Origin: Galerina marginata
Taxonomy: Eukaryota; Basidiomycota; Agaricomycetes; Agaricales; Galerinaceae
Assembly: GCA_023014335.1 (NCBI GenBank)
Contig: JAECYW010000013.1
Coordinates: 1,364,001-1,428,000, forward strand
Direction of reading: 5' to 3'
DNA: 64,000 nt
Shown here: piece by piece, positions 25,410 through 36,519 of the stretch
Layout of the letters: each line of letters starts with the position of its first letter
How positions within the stretch are numbered: the first letter of the stretch is position 1
Notes under the pieces: model-generated
What the model was told of the DNA's origin: nothing
The model's database searches: none
Seen by the model: the letters and a program-made list of their open reading frames with translations, nothing else
Translations under genes and position numbers: made by a program

Positions 25410-28400
25410 ATGCGACTATCAGGAGAGGAAGAGAGCTGTGAAAACCATGCAGGACCGTCAACTGTACCAGAGATGAGGCAGGCCAACCCGGGCTTTGTCG
25501 ACCCGTTGATTGCAAGACCACAGGTTTACTACGGAGAGGGAACTTTCGACCCACCGAGCTCTGACGATGAAGATGATTTGGTGGTTAGGCGTGGGTCCGA
25601 AGACGAGGACCTGGAGAATATCTCGCTGTTGAATGTCGACAAAACTGGTCCTTCGAGTCCTGGAAGAGCAGAGAGAGGAGAGCCAAGTCCACGTCGGCAT
25701 CCTGAAGCTGAAAGGGTACGTATTCTTCTTTGTTGGTGGGCAATATACGAGCATATTTTATGGCTCTTTGCGTGCTTTTTTCTATGTTCAGAGGCTGATT
25801 TTTTTTTGTGATTCCAGCAGCGTTCCTCTGTCCGAATCCTTGCAATCGCCCTCATTTCCTTGGTGGTTCTGGCTGCAATTATCGGCGTAGTAGCCGGCTT
25901 CGCATATTCCGGAACTTCATACCTTACGCCTGGTCGACGAAGAATCACTATGGACCATGTATTCAACGGGACCTTTTATGCTGCACAGCCGGATTTAAAC
26001 TGGATTGCAGAGGGTGAGTCCGAGGACCACGCCTGCATAAAATTAAGCTATATTAAAGAACATTATAGCCGGAGATGGAGTGTTTTCGCTCTCGGAAGGA
26101 GGTTACATCAAACTCGTAGACCTGAAGTCCAATACCACCACGAATCTCATTAGAAACGACGACGTCAAGGATGTATGTACCCAACTTCCTATTTTCGGTT
26201 CTTTGCGCTCATGTCGTCGTAGGACCAAGGAAACCCACTCGCTATCCGGGAATGGAAGCTTTCAGACGACATGAAATACCTTCTCGTCAAAGCCGACTAC
26301 AGAAAAGTAATGCCTAATTGCATTCTGGATGCCACCCAACTAATTATATCCCAACTATTTTAGCAATGGCGTTGGTCAGGCTATGGCAACTACTACGTGC
26401 ACAACATCGCTCAGAAGACAACACATCCTATTATACCCCCCTCTAATCCGTCTAACACAGCCTACGCGACTTGGTCACCAACCGGAAATTCTATTGCTTA
26501 TGTTACTGAAAACGATTTGTATATTCTTCCCACTGCTGAGTAAGTTTCTATCTTATTATCAGTTAATGCTTAGGCCGAACCCATCTTATCCAAAAGGCCC
26601 AATACGAGCCCAATACGTGTGACGACCTCCGGCAACGCCTCCTTATTCCACGGTGTCCCTGATTGGGTATACGAGGAAGAAATTTTCTCCGCGAACTATG
26701 CTCTGTGGTGGTCGCCTGATTCATCCAAAGTCGCCTTCCTTGCATTAGACGAGACAGCCGTACCGGAATTCACCTTCCCAATATACAACCCTACTGAAGA
26801 CTCCAATGCTGTGATTCCATATACCACGGAGGTTTCGATGAAGTACCCCAAACCAGGATACAGCAACCCCCTCGTCTCGGTGCATGTTTTCGATTTCAAA
26901 AGATATCTTGAAATTGATGCCAGCATGGGAACCCCAGCATCGGAGGAAACTGTCACTCTCGACTGGGATAATCGCCATGCTGTTGACTATAGCATTATCT
27001 CCGAGGTAACATGGGTTGGAAACTCGTCTTTGATTTTGAAGGAGGTAAACCGGAATGCGGATGATGGAAACGTAGTCTTGTTCGAACTGGACTCCAGCTC
27101 CTTGACAAGGGCACAAGGAAAGGTTGTCCGAAAGCTGGGAAAGAATGGCGAGCAAGGCGATAACGGATGGATTGACCATGTTCGTATCATTTCTTCATAT
27201 GTTGCACAATTTTCATGCCAATGACATGACCGCTTGCAGGAACAAACTATACATCCCATTCCAACTGAGTTAACGAGCTTCGCCGGCACCAACGCATATT
27301 TAGACATCGTACCTACACCAGAAGGATATAATCATATCGCCTTGTTTAACCCTGCGAACACTAACACCCCACTCTTCCTCACGAACGGAGAATGGGAAGT
27401 GACAGGTGGGATTGCCGGAGTGGACGCAAAGAAAGGATTAGTGTGAGTAATGCCGACCTCGATTGTTATTACTTATTCTCACTGGCGTTCCTTTTTCTTT
27501 TTCTGCCGTCGTCACAGGTACTTCCAGGCCGCCAAACCCTCAACGGAGCGACACCTCTTTTCCGTTCCGATACCCACACTGACAACAGAGAAGATCATTG
27601 AGCCTAAAGCCCTGACGGATGTCACCAAGCCCAGTTATTATTCAACCAAATTCTCTCCTGAGGCAGGCTTTTACGTCCTCAGCTACCTCGGACCGAGTAC
27701 ACCGTGGACGAAGGTTGTGGACGTTGATAGAGCTGGTAAGCCCCTTGCCCTTGTTTTCTTTCAGTTTGACTGCCTGTTCGCGATGGTTTGATGTGCCGTT
27801 TGTCGAAGGCCAGACGTCCTCGACTTCGTCGGGAATGAGCTTCTTGGTTCTGCTTCCTGGTGCTCGCTGTTCTAAAATATCTGACTACTACTCTTATCTA
27901 CAGAGTTCGAGTTTGTTCTGGAGAAGAATGAATGGCTGCAAAACGCTACATTAGAATACGAAGCTGCGACAGTCGTGCACTCCACTTTCATCAGTGATGG
28001 ATATGGTAAGGAATCTCCTGGAGCCTCTACCCTCGCGCGAAAAAAGCAACAAGGCTGATATGTTTTGACAGAATTGAACGTGAAGGAAATCCGACCCCCG
28101 AGGATGGATGACTCAGGACGAACAAAGTATCCTGTTCTCTTTCGTGTGTAAGTCTTTTTTTTTGTAGTAGGTTCATGCAATTAGTCACTTGCTGACGTAC
28201 CTGTGCTTCTTCCTTTCCCTGTATATCTTTCGCGATGCCCACCCTCGTCGGATGAACCGCTCAAACCATTCCAACCACTGGCCCATCAACCTTTCCGACG
28301 GTAAATCGGCTCTCTTAAACCTCGGATATACCTGCTCGCTGCCAAAATAAAATAAAATACAACACAACGAACACACTTGATTGGTCGTTGCCATTCGTTC

Positions 28401-31113
28401 CTCTGTTGGCCTGGGCTTTGTCTGGACTCGCCATTTTCTCCATTATCTCCGGATTTGGGTCCTTAACGATTCCTCCACCGTCTTTCTCTTCCCATCCTCG
28501 TACGCTACACTATCGCCACGCCACTGCGGCAATTATTCCTGCCGTTACCGCTGATCTCTGGATGCACCTGTCTATCCATGGGACGGATCTTTCATATCTG
28601 GATTTTGATTCGCTCCCTTTCTTTTCATGGCTTGGGTCTGGAACCTTCGACCAATGTCCGAACAACCTGAACTACCCCTGATGAACCGGACACCTCGAAC
28701 CATGTTTTAATTCGACTCGACAACCGCCCTTTGGATTCAAACCGGACCTGGCACAGTTATGGCGGTCCAGCGAGCCAAACGGTTGACCAAAGGTTTACCC
28801 GTGATTGGCACGAGTACCTCGCCTGCGGTTTGCAGTATATCACCGTCACTGTCGACGGGCGTGGGACGGGGTACAAAGGCCGTAAGCTGAGAAACCCAGT
28901 CAAGGATAACTTGGGCTTTTGGGAGACAAAAGACCAAATCGAAGCAGCAAAGTGAGTTATTCCTCTTTACTTTTTCTACAGCATCTTCTTTTTGAGTTTC
29001 ATTTTCTGCTGTCTGGCATTTGTTACCTTTTTTTGCTTTCGTCTGTTATTTGTGTCCGGTGGCAGTGGTGTTTGCGAGTTTGTCTCTCGACTTTCAATCC
29101 CCGTCGCTGTGTTCTGGATCTTATGATTGTCACACACCTTTCATCCATTGATCAGTGCTGGCCCATGTTCTGTCGCACACACCCGCCGCCACACGGGCAC
29201 ACTTGTACCGCTGGTTAACCTTTCATGACTTCGTTCTGCAGCTTTTGCTTCAGTACCCCAGGTTTTTTAGCCCCTTGCTCGTCTTTCGCAGTTTCATTAT
29301 CTTTTGGTCCTTCGACACCCGTCCTTGATTTCCACTTCCTGGCTATGCGCGTGTCGGTCTAGTCAGGAACCCAAGGTAAAATGCGCGAACACCATCAGAT
29401 GATTGCTCTCCCGCTTACCACCCGCTGGGGCGGGTGTAGGCGGTTCTGGGCCCTTTACCATTAGCATTCCCGGTCCACCCATCAACACGCGTTCGGGTAG
29501 CACGCAGGCAATCCAGAGCCATCTGGCGTTTGGTCGGCCATTTTCTTTTCGAATCCCAGCTCAATCGTTTCTGCTTCCCCGCTCTTTGTTGGTTTTTATT
29601 CCTTGGCGATAGAAGGTCACGGAAATGGAATTTCGCCACTAGTTCACTGCGTCTCCTTTATTTTTCGCCTTTCGTCCGTCGCTCTTCTTTTCTCTTTTGT
29701 TTGCGCCTTGTTCCCCCTTTTCGCCAGTTCCAGAAAAAAGTCGGAGAGATGGTCATACCGGCCGTCTATTCCAAGTTCGAAGTTTGAACCCCAGGTCATC
29801 TCGAGTTTCTTATAGCATGTTCTAGACCATATCTGTTGATTTCTTCCGTTTATTTTCGTCATCTGCTACCTTTCTATGCTACTCCCATTTTTGTCTTTTG
29901 TTTGCCAGCTGTTTGCCCCTTTCGTCATTTTTTTAGGATCTCTTCCCGAGGCGTTTCTTTCTCCTTCTCCTGTTTTTGCCCTAATGTCGTTGAGCATATT
30001 GACCGACCCCTTCTCTGTTCTACAGAGCGTGGGCCAAAAGGCCGTACGTAGACCCGAAGAGGATTGGAGTCTGGGGATGGGTGAGTCGAGTTTCATTTTT
30101 TTCCCCAGTAGCAGCTATATTTTGTCCTCTGTTTTAATGTTGTCCTGTGCACCCGATATCCGACCTACATCCAGATGGAAATGGCATTTCGCTGACCAAT
30201 TTTGTTTTTGTTTCGTTTTCTTCCTTATCTCTTCATCTCCGTCAATCGATTCGATGTCGACTTGTCTCAACTTCGACATACCACCCACCCCAACCACTCC
30301 AAACCTAACCGACCCGACCCGAATTCCCGACCCCGGAACCAAACCCTGGCAGTCCTACGGAGGCTTCATGAGCTCCAAGGTGGTGGAGGCCAATGCTAAA
30401 ATTCATTCGCTAGCTATGGCGGTCGCGGTACGTTCTAGACCTTTGTTGTCTCGGTTTTCCCTTCCACTCTTCTTTTCCTGCTGTCACGAATGGGCAGATG
30501 AACGCCACACATGCGCCACGCCAACGTGTATTTGAAACGGCAATGCGGAGCGGTGTTTATATGCGCTGACACCGTGACGTTGTGGGGAAGAGAAAGTGGA
30601 GAAAACGAACGGTCTAAAATAAAATTCCCGCTACTCAACGCTGACCCTTTCTCCCTACAGCCTGTCACGAGCTGGCTGCTTTACGACTCCATTTACACGG
30701 AACGGTACATGAACCTACCCGCGCTGAACCCCGGCGGATACGTCAACGCTTCCATCTCCAACGTGGAAGGATTCAAGCATGTCGATTACTTGCTGGCGCA
30801 CGGAAGCGGGGACGACAATGTGCACTACGCCAACTCGGCGCATTTATTGGACATGTTCACAAGGGAGCAAGTGCGCGGCTTTAGGTTCCGGATGTTCACG
30901 GATAGGTGAGTTCTGCATCTGGGGCTTGGCCTATTGTTTCGCTTCTTTTCCTTCTTTGTGGAGGAGGAGGAGAGGAATGGACATGTGCTGATTTGACCTT
31001 GTTTCATTAGCGATCACAGCATCAGCCGCCGAGGAGCGCAGCGAGAGATATATGAGTATCTCACTGGTTTCCTTGTAGAGAAATGGGGCAAAGGGGCGCG
31101 TCGACGCCTCTGA
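25410..31113 (+). CDS. dipeptidyl aminopeptidase, S9B family, type II membrane protein
   Basis: Serine dipeptidyl peptidase of the DPP4/Ste13/Dap2 group, which removes N-terminal X-Pro or X-Ala dipeptides in the Golgi, vacuole or at the surface. A cytosolic acidic N-terminus (about 100 residues) precedes a signal anchor ([20 protein letters not shown]). The beta-propeller follows, with [15 protein letters not shown] (the Glu-Glu pair that binds the substrate amino terminus) and [14 protein letters not shown]. The catalytic domain shows [25 protein letters not shown] (the nucleophile; an intron sits directly before Ser), the Asp region [14 protein letters not shown], and His in SDHSI. The triad is complete, so it should be active. 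Length is close to 890 residues. The 3' half has unusually long introns (28149-28756, 28952-30025, 30081-30352, 30428-30660). Ste13- versus Dap2-type location cannot be told from sequence. Confidence 0.92.
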
Positions 31114-32690
31114 GCACATGGTCATTGGTTCGACGATAGCCGTGCTCTATGATGTGGACTCTACTATCTATACTGAGACAAGCTTTGGGATTACGGATGG
31201 CTGTTGTCCCAAGTATGTGTCTTTGTCAAATATTATTATTGGACAGACTCGCACGTTCTATGAACGACATTTCAGAGGCTCATTCTCAGACGCACTCTGA
31301 ACTATCGTTGACAACCTTGTAGAAATATGCGTACTTTTTATCATGAACGGCTTTTAACTGTCTGCTCTAATCGTTAAGTACATACTTCAGCCCGAGACAG
31401 CCGCGACGACGATGGGCCATCGTGACGGAAAGAAGGAAGAACCAGGTCCCATCCAGGAACCACCAACCTGCGCAAAACCCAGTGCCTAGAGCAGTCAATA
31501 AGTGCAAGGAGATTTGGAAATCAAGGGGGCCACTGCCCATTTTTTGGGTCTGCCGAACACTCGTCAACTCCACTTCAGACTCGTGAGTGGAGATGGTCCC
31601 GGGGCTAAATTGACAAAATGGTCGAAGACGGCATACAATTAATTTAAATATACACCTTGTGTTGCAGCAACTTGAAGACACGGTACGCGATCGGCAGATA
31701 TGTTTTTGCTCTTAATTGTAATGTCCTGTGCAAGTCATTTAGTACTTATGCCAGTGCCAGTGCAGGGAGAGGATAAATTAAGCGGCGATATCGATCGAAA
31801 ATATGAAGGGTCAGGCGCAAGCGAGCTAGGCTCAGCCGTTGATGCAGTAAGGCCTGAGGCCCAGCACCCAATAGCAGTGGACGAATAGAATTGCGTGCCC
31901 AGACCGTTGTGCTGACAGCGCTACTGCCAACATGTACATTGTACAAGAGGTACCGCCGGTCGCATTGCATGCATGCAAACAAAATGCCAAGCGTCAAGGC
32001 TTGACCAATCCCATGCATCGACATTAAGATAACGGATGGACGAAGAACCTTCTTAGATAAACACTGAGCTCACCCATCCACCAGTGCCGTGGACGAAATA
32101 GGAGATTAGATATATTGAGATTCCTTTAAAGGCAATTAATTGCAATTTGCAAGCGTGAGCGATCTTCTTGAGCCGATCACATCCACCTACGAGCCCACCA
32201 ACCACCTCTGCTCAGGATGCACCTTGAAGCATCTTATTTGACATATATTCGGAGTCAAGAGGACTGGCGCGTTGAACAGCCAACTGTGTGCCTTTCATGC
32301 CTAAGCCTGAGGCCAGTGCTAGTACTGCATCTCCGACTTTCCCAACTTGAACCGTCGCTGGCACCCCCCCTGAGGATGTCTCGTCCGCTGAAAAACCTTG
32401 CAGTGGGTAAGAGATATATTTACGCTGACAAGCTGTGTATACTAGAATCATCATGATCTGCCAGTACCTCACAGGAACCTCCTTGCGGTTCCGGTGACTA
32501 GGAATGAGTCACTATGTATTTCGGGCGCTGATATGGTGTCTCATTTAAGAGTTTAAGTTCAGCAGCAAGAGTCGACAAGTCTGCAGTATACCCACACTGG
32601 GGACATTCCTTCAACCCTAGCCAAACCTGGGCTTTGATAATTTATTTAACCCGTCTAGAGGTTAAAACAGCAGCTTCTCTAAGCACAAAA
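31114..32690. other. intergenic region with inverted-repeat arm
   Basis: No gene is supported. A 62-codon ORF at 31700-31888 starts with a hydrophobic, signal-like stretch (MFLLLIVMSCASHLVLM) and ends acidic, but has no other support. The part around 32080-32275 is one arm of the diverged inverted repeat listed separately. Confidence 0.4.
32080..32275. repeat. diverged inverted repeat, left arm
   Basis: The reverse complement of this stretch matches 40850-41010. A core of about 43 nt around 32216-32262 is almost perfect, with one extra base. It is followed by GGGCTCGTAGGTGGAT and CTCCTATTT[TC]GTCCAC blocks separated by an indel of a few tens of bases. Divergence implies an old duplication. 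It lies about 0.4 kb upstream of the first small acidic family gene. Confidence 0.8.
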
Positions 32691-33649
32691 ATGGGCCATT
32701 CAGCATTTATGAAGGTAAGAACCGCTCCTGTCCCAAAGTTGCCTACCCCACATCATGATCTAACCTACATATTGTTATTCCATTCAATTTCATGTGCAGT
32801 CTCTTCCAGGAGAACGCATCCGCCGCAACCCAGGCCGCAGGAGCATCAACTGGAACTGCGACTACTACATCCCGCAGGCGCGCATCGACGATGGTGACTC
32901 CCGGGTGTATGAAGAGGACATCCACGAGTACGACGCTGAGCGGCAGCGAGATTATATGGCGCCTGCCCAACCAACACATGAGAGTGACCCGCACGAATTG
33001 TCCACTGGATCAGGTGCTGGTCCTGTTGATTTAATTTCAGAGTCGACTGGAGCGACTGCGAGTATCATGGACCTTGCACGACCTGCGAAGGTAAAAGGGA
33101 GGAGAGGCAGGGAGACGGGCAAGCAGCGCCAGTTGTACGGTGAGTGTCTACTCTAGCAAGCGCTGAATACTTGTCGCCATCCACTCACGCTTTCCTTTGA
33201 AATCAGCTAAAATACAAAATGCCGTCCAACGCCAGGCGGCTACGAGCTCGAAAGACCCAAATTCGGCGTTACTTGCAGGGCACCCAGACCAGCAGGCTAT
33301 CAGCTTAAGCTTCAAGTTCCTTGACGGCATAGACATCGAGAGCCGCTCAGAGGCGTTCTCCGAGATTTTTGGAATGAGTGATATAGGCAGTGTTAGCGAG
33401 ATTTGGGAGGACGACTGGAACTCTGGATCCGAGTCGGAACATCATGGCAGGAGGGAATACTTGGAGGACGACTGGGAGGACATATACGAGCCGGATGCCA
33501 GTGGAGAGAGCGACCCGTATAAGAGCCGGGGTGGGACTGATGTTCATCATCATCATGCTCGTGCAAGCGACCCGGAGAGCCCTCGGGATCAGATGAAGCG
33601 GCCTCCCAGGATAACCTATGCCGCTGCCTTGCGCAAAGATGGAGGGTGA
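32691..33649 (+). CDS. small acidic WEDDW-family protein, copy 1 (unrecognised)
   Basis: First of four related genes in this window; I know no named family for it. Exon 1 encodes only MGHSAFMK. After an intron (about 32715-32799) exon 2 contains RIRRNPGRRSINWNCDYYI and ends with SIMDLARPAKVKGRRGRE. After a second intron (33140-33206) exon 3 carries IWEDDW, then EYLEDDWEDIYE, a His run and PPRITYAAALRKDGG. The same blocks, in the same order and with the same two-intron layout, occur in copies 2-4. This copy is longer (about 270 residues), duplicates the W-E-D-D-W element, and lacks the Cys-x-x-Cys of exon 1. The protein is acidic with a basic patch after ARPAK that could serve nuclear import. 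There is no membrane segment or catalytic motif. Confidence 0.65.
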
Positions 33650-36519
33650 TTCAATTACAGAAGGTTTTTGTGAGAGGGTTAATTAAGCGCCGTGCTTATG
33701 ATTGGTGGGACTAGTAGAATTTCAAAATCAAAGCTTGTTTCTCCTGGTCTGGTGCTGAAAATGAAAGCGCGTGGCAAGTGATCTGACGCATGCCGGCGCT
33801 AGAATAGTCCGTACCTCAATTAAATAATTAGCGCCGTGCTTTCGAGGGAGGAAAAGAACGGCAATCCAAGTCATCCTTAAGCGGGGTCATGGATTTTCTG
33901 CCGGCTCACTGGCCATGGCCATGCAGATTGCAGAGGATGTAGGATTGCAAAGCCCAATTCTGATTTCCCTCTAGCCAAAGACCGAAAATGCTACAGCTCT
34001 AGAGAAGATGACGTCCACCATCCATGTCGAACATTAAGCCGAGCTGGATCGAACCAGGCTGCCGCTTGATGCTCGACCCTCGACCTCGACTCGCCCAAAA
34101 TAATGTGAAACGACAAACGGTGAACGATGGCTGTCAAAAATCAAAACAGATGTATTGAATAGAAAGGTCCAGGTAGATCCACCGGGTTCAAATTCGACAT
34201 AAGCACTCACTTAAACTTCCTCTGCCTTTCAGAGTAACTGCAAAGGTAGTCTAAGGTCCAGGTGGATCAAACGTTCAAGTTTCAGTTATAAATTATAAAG
34301 TACTCGTATCCAGGAATGTGGGTGTGTGGTTCAGTAACATTATATATAGCCCACTCCAGTTCAGCTTCAGTTTCATCTTTCGTCCAGACCAGGTTGCACA
34401 TTGACAGGCAGCTGCTATGATTGTATTTTGAAAATAGCAAAGACGACTCGGATAAGCGTCATATTTTATGTAGATCATGATTCAAATTTAGAGCTGCCAG
34501 TGGAAGGACGCGGAAGAGGGTGTCGCCGACGGTGGACGGTTTAAATTGTTAAGCTGTGTATGGTTATGGTTTCTTCAACTTTCAAGTCGATCCCTCGGGC
34601 CTCCGCCTTCGTCTTCGCCTCCGACGCCGAATCCGAATCCGAAGAGAGAGACTCGGAACGAGAACGGACTCGGGGTAAGTAGTAATATTTCCAGCTGCAG
34701 TGAGGTAAGTACCCAGCTAAATGTAGGTCGGGTATTTCTGGTGGATCGTTGAGGGTTGCATGCGTCATAACTTGAAGCCATAAATCACTCTATAGATCGC
34801 GGTTCTGGGCTTGATTTCATGATTCGTAGGCCTACAGTATGCGTATCAGTCAGCTTTGGATTCGAAGAATCAAAAATGGGTTCGGTACCTGTACAGCGAT
34901 GCCTTGTTTCTTGATTTATTGTATTTATTACTTCCTGTGGAAGGAAATGGACGTGTTTTCTACCTTCAACTTCAATCTTCGGTATTCACTCCATATTCAG
35001 CTTGACGACTTCGCAATGACGAGGGAGGGGCGCGGGGGAGGGGGGAAGATACCGAAGCAGCAAGCGAGCGGGAAAGACCGAGTGCCGATTCAGATAATTA
35101 TACCGGCCTGCTCTTGACAGAACTTTATTCGCCTTGTCTGCAAACTCTGCTCTGTAGACTATCGGCCCTGCAACTTGGCGATCGTTTCGTCATATGCGTT
35201 CGGTCCATGGTCGTAACTTTAAGTTCGTGGAAAGGAAGGACAAGGGAAGGGAAGGAAGGGGGATGTCATCGGCTTTTTCGAAATGGGGTGGTTCGTGGTT
35301 CGTGATTCATGGTTCAGAGCAGTTCATTGTCTGAACTCGAGTTCGGAGAATGGGAGTGGTCCTGCACGTCCGTCCGACGGCAGTGGCCATTGGCACTGGC
35401 AGATCTGGAGATAGGATTTCGGATTATGCTGTAACTTGAAGAAAGAAGAAATGTTGCGGCCAATGGGAGGATAGGAACTCGTGATAAAGCTTGGGTAAAG
35501 CCACTGCCAATGAGAGATGAGAGATAGAGATATGGAAAGGGAAAGGGAAGGGGAACTTGGGGAGGGAATGCCGTCGACCAATGCCCAGCCCAGGGGGTTC
35601 GCGTAATGTGGTTATGTACGCTTGAGAAATTCAAGTTCGTCGAGCTTGGGTGGGGGGAAAGTACGTCAATTCGGAAATTCGGAATATTAATAGGCTTTCT
35701 GCGCTGGCCGCCGGGTGCGTGTACGGTCTTGCTCACCGTCGAGTTTTCCCCATTCCGCGTCGGGAGAGAGGTAGGGAGAATTAAAAAGATATTTAGCAAC
35801 GGAGATAGCACCGAATCCGAACGGCGGACGCTCACTGGCTGGCTCACGTAGTACAGTACGTACAACGGGCTATAAGATAACCCAGCCAAGGATCAGCTGG
35901 GTGGGCATTGGCCAATAGGGAGGGAGGGGCTGCCAGTGTGAGCCTGCGAGAAGCGCTTGTTGACAAGTTCAGTTTTCCGAATGGGGTAAGTGTTACGGTT
36001 ACCACAAAGGTCTGGATCGCTCTGGCTCGTCGAGGATCAGCGAAAAATAGACCGCGAGTCTAGACGCCCTGTGTTGTTCGTTTTCGTTCGTGCCAGCGCT
36101 GTGATTGGTCTGCGCTGGGGGTCTGGGTCCTGGGTCGGGTTGCCAGGTCGGTTTTATTTTGGGTGTCGCGATTGGTTGGTTGGGGACACGCGAATCGACT
36201 CGGGCCAGCTCGAGAGCGGGTGCTAATGGCATTGCCATGCAGGGGCTCTGGACTCGGTCTGAGATTCTATTTTAAATTTGTGGGCAGCTGGATGAAGGGC
36301 CAGAGCGTTAGCGAGAACAGAACCAGAGCTCGTCAGGATTGATATGGATAATGGATTGGATGCCGATGCGATGGACTGCTCCCTTGTTGAGACTCAGAGA
36401 TTATAATAATCGAGGGATTATTATTTCGGCTCGAGGAGGGTGAGTAGGATAGATATATAGCTGCTAGCTGACACTGCCCCCCTGCTTGCTTGCCACCCCC
36501 CATCTTCTGTACTGCGACA
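33650..36519. other. 2.9-kb non-coding stretch upstream of the ETT1-like gene
   Basis: No gene is supported. It contains purine-rich tracts (for example 35515-35560) and one exon-like ORF at 34560-34674 (MVMVSSTFKSIPRASAF... then an acidic/Arg-rich end) running into a GTAAGT donor. No acceptable downstream exon was found, so that could be an upstream leader ORF or chance. The segment directly before 36520 should hold the promoter of the GC-rich gene. Confidence 0.4.

Noticed and set aside
31367..31681. Minus-strand 104-codon ORF with hydrophobic segments
   Set aside because: No conserved motif, and no joinable neighbouring exons found.
31700..31888. Small ORF with signal-like N-terminus (possible small secreted protein)
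   Set aside because: Only 62 codons, no introns, Cys pattern or homology; kept as a note in the intergenic entry.
34560..34674. Exon-like ORF with GTAAGT donor upstream of the ETT1-like gene
   Set aside because: The next acceptors would give an intron of about 20 nt or lead to immediate stops, so no gene model follows.
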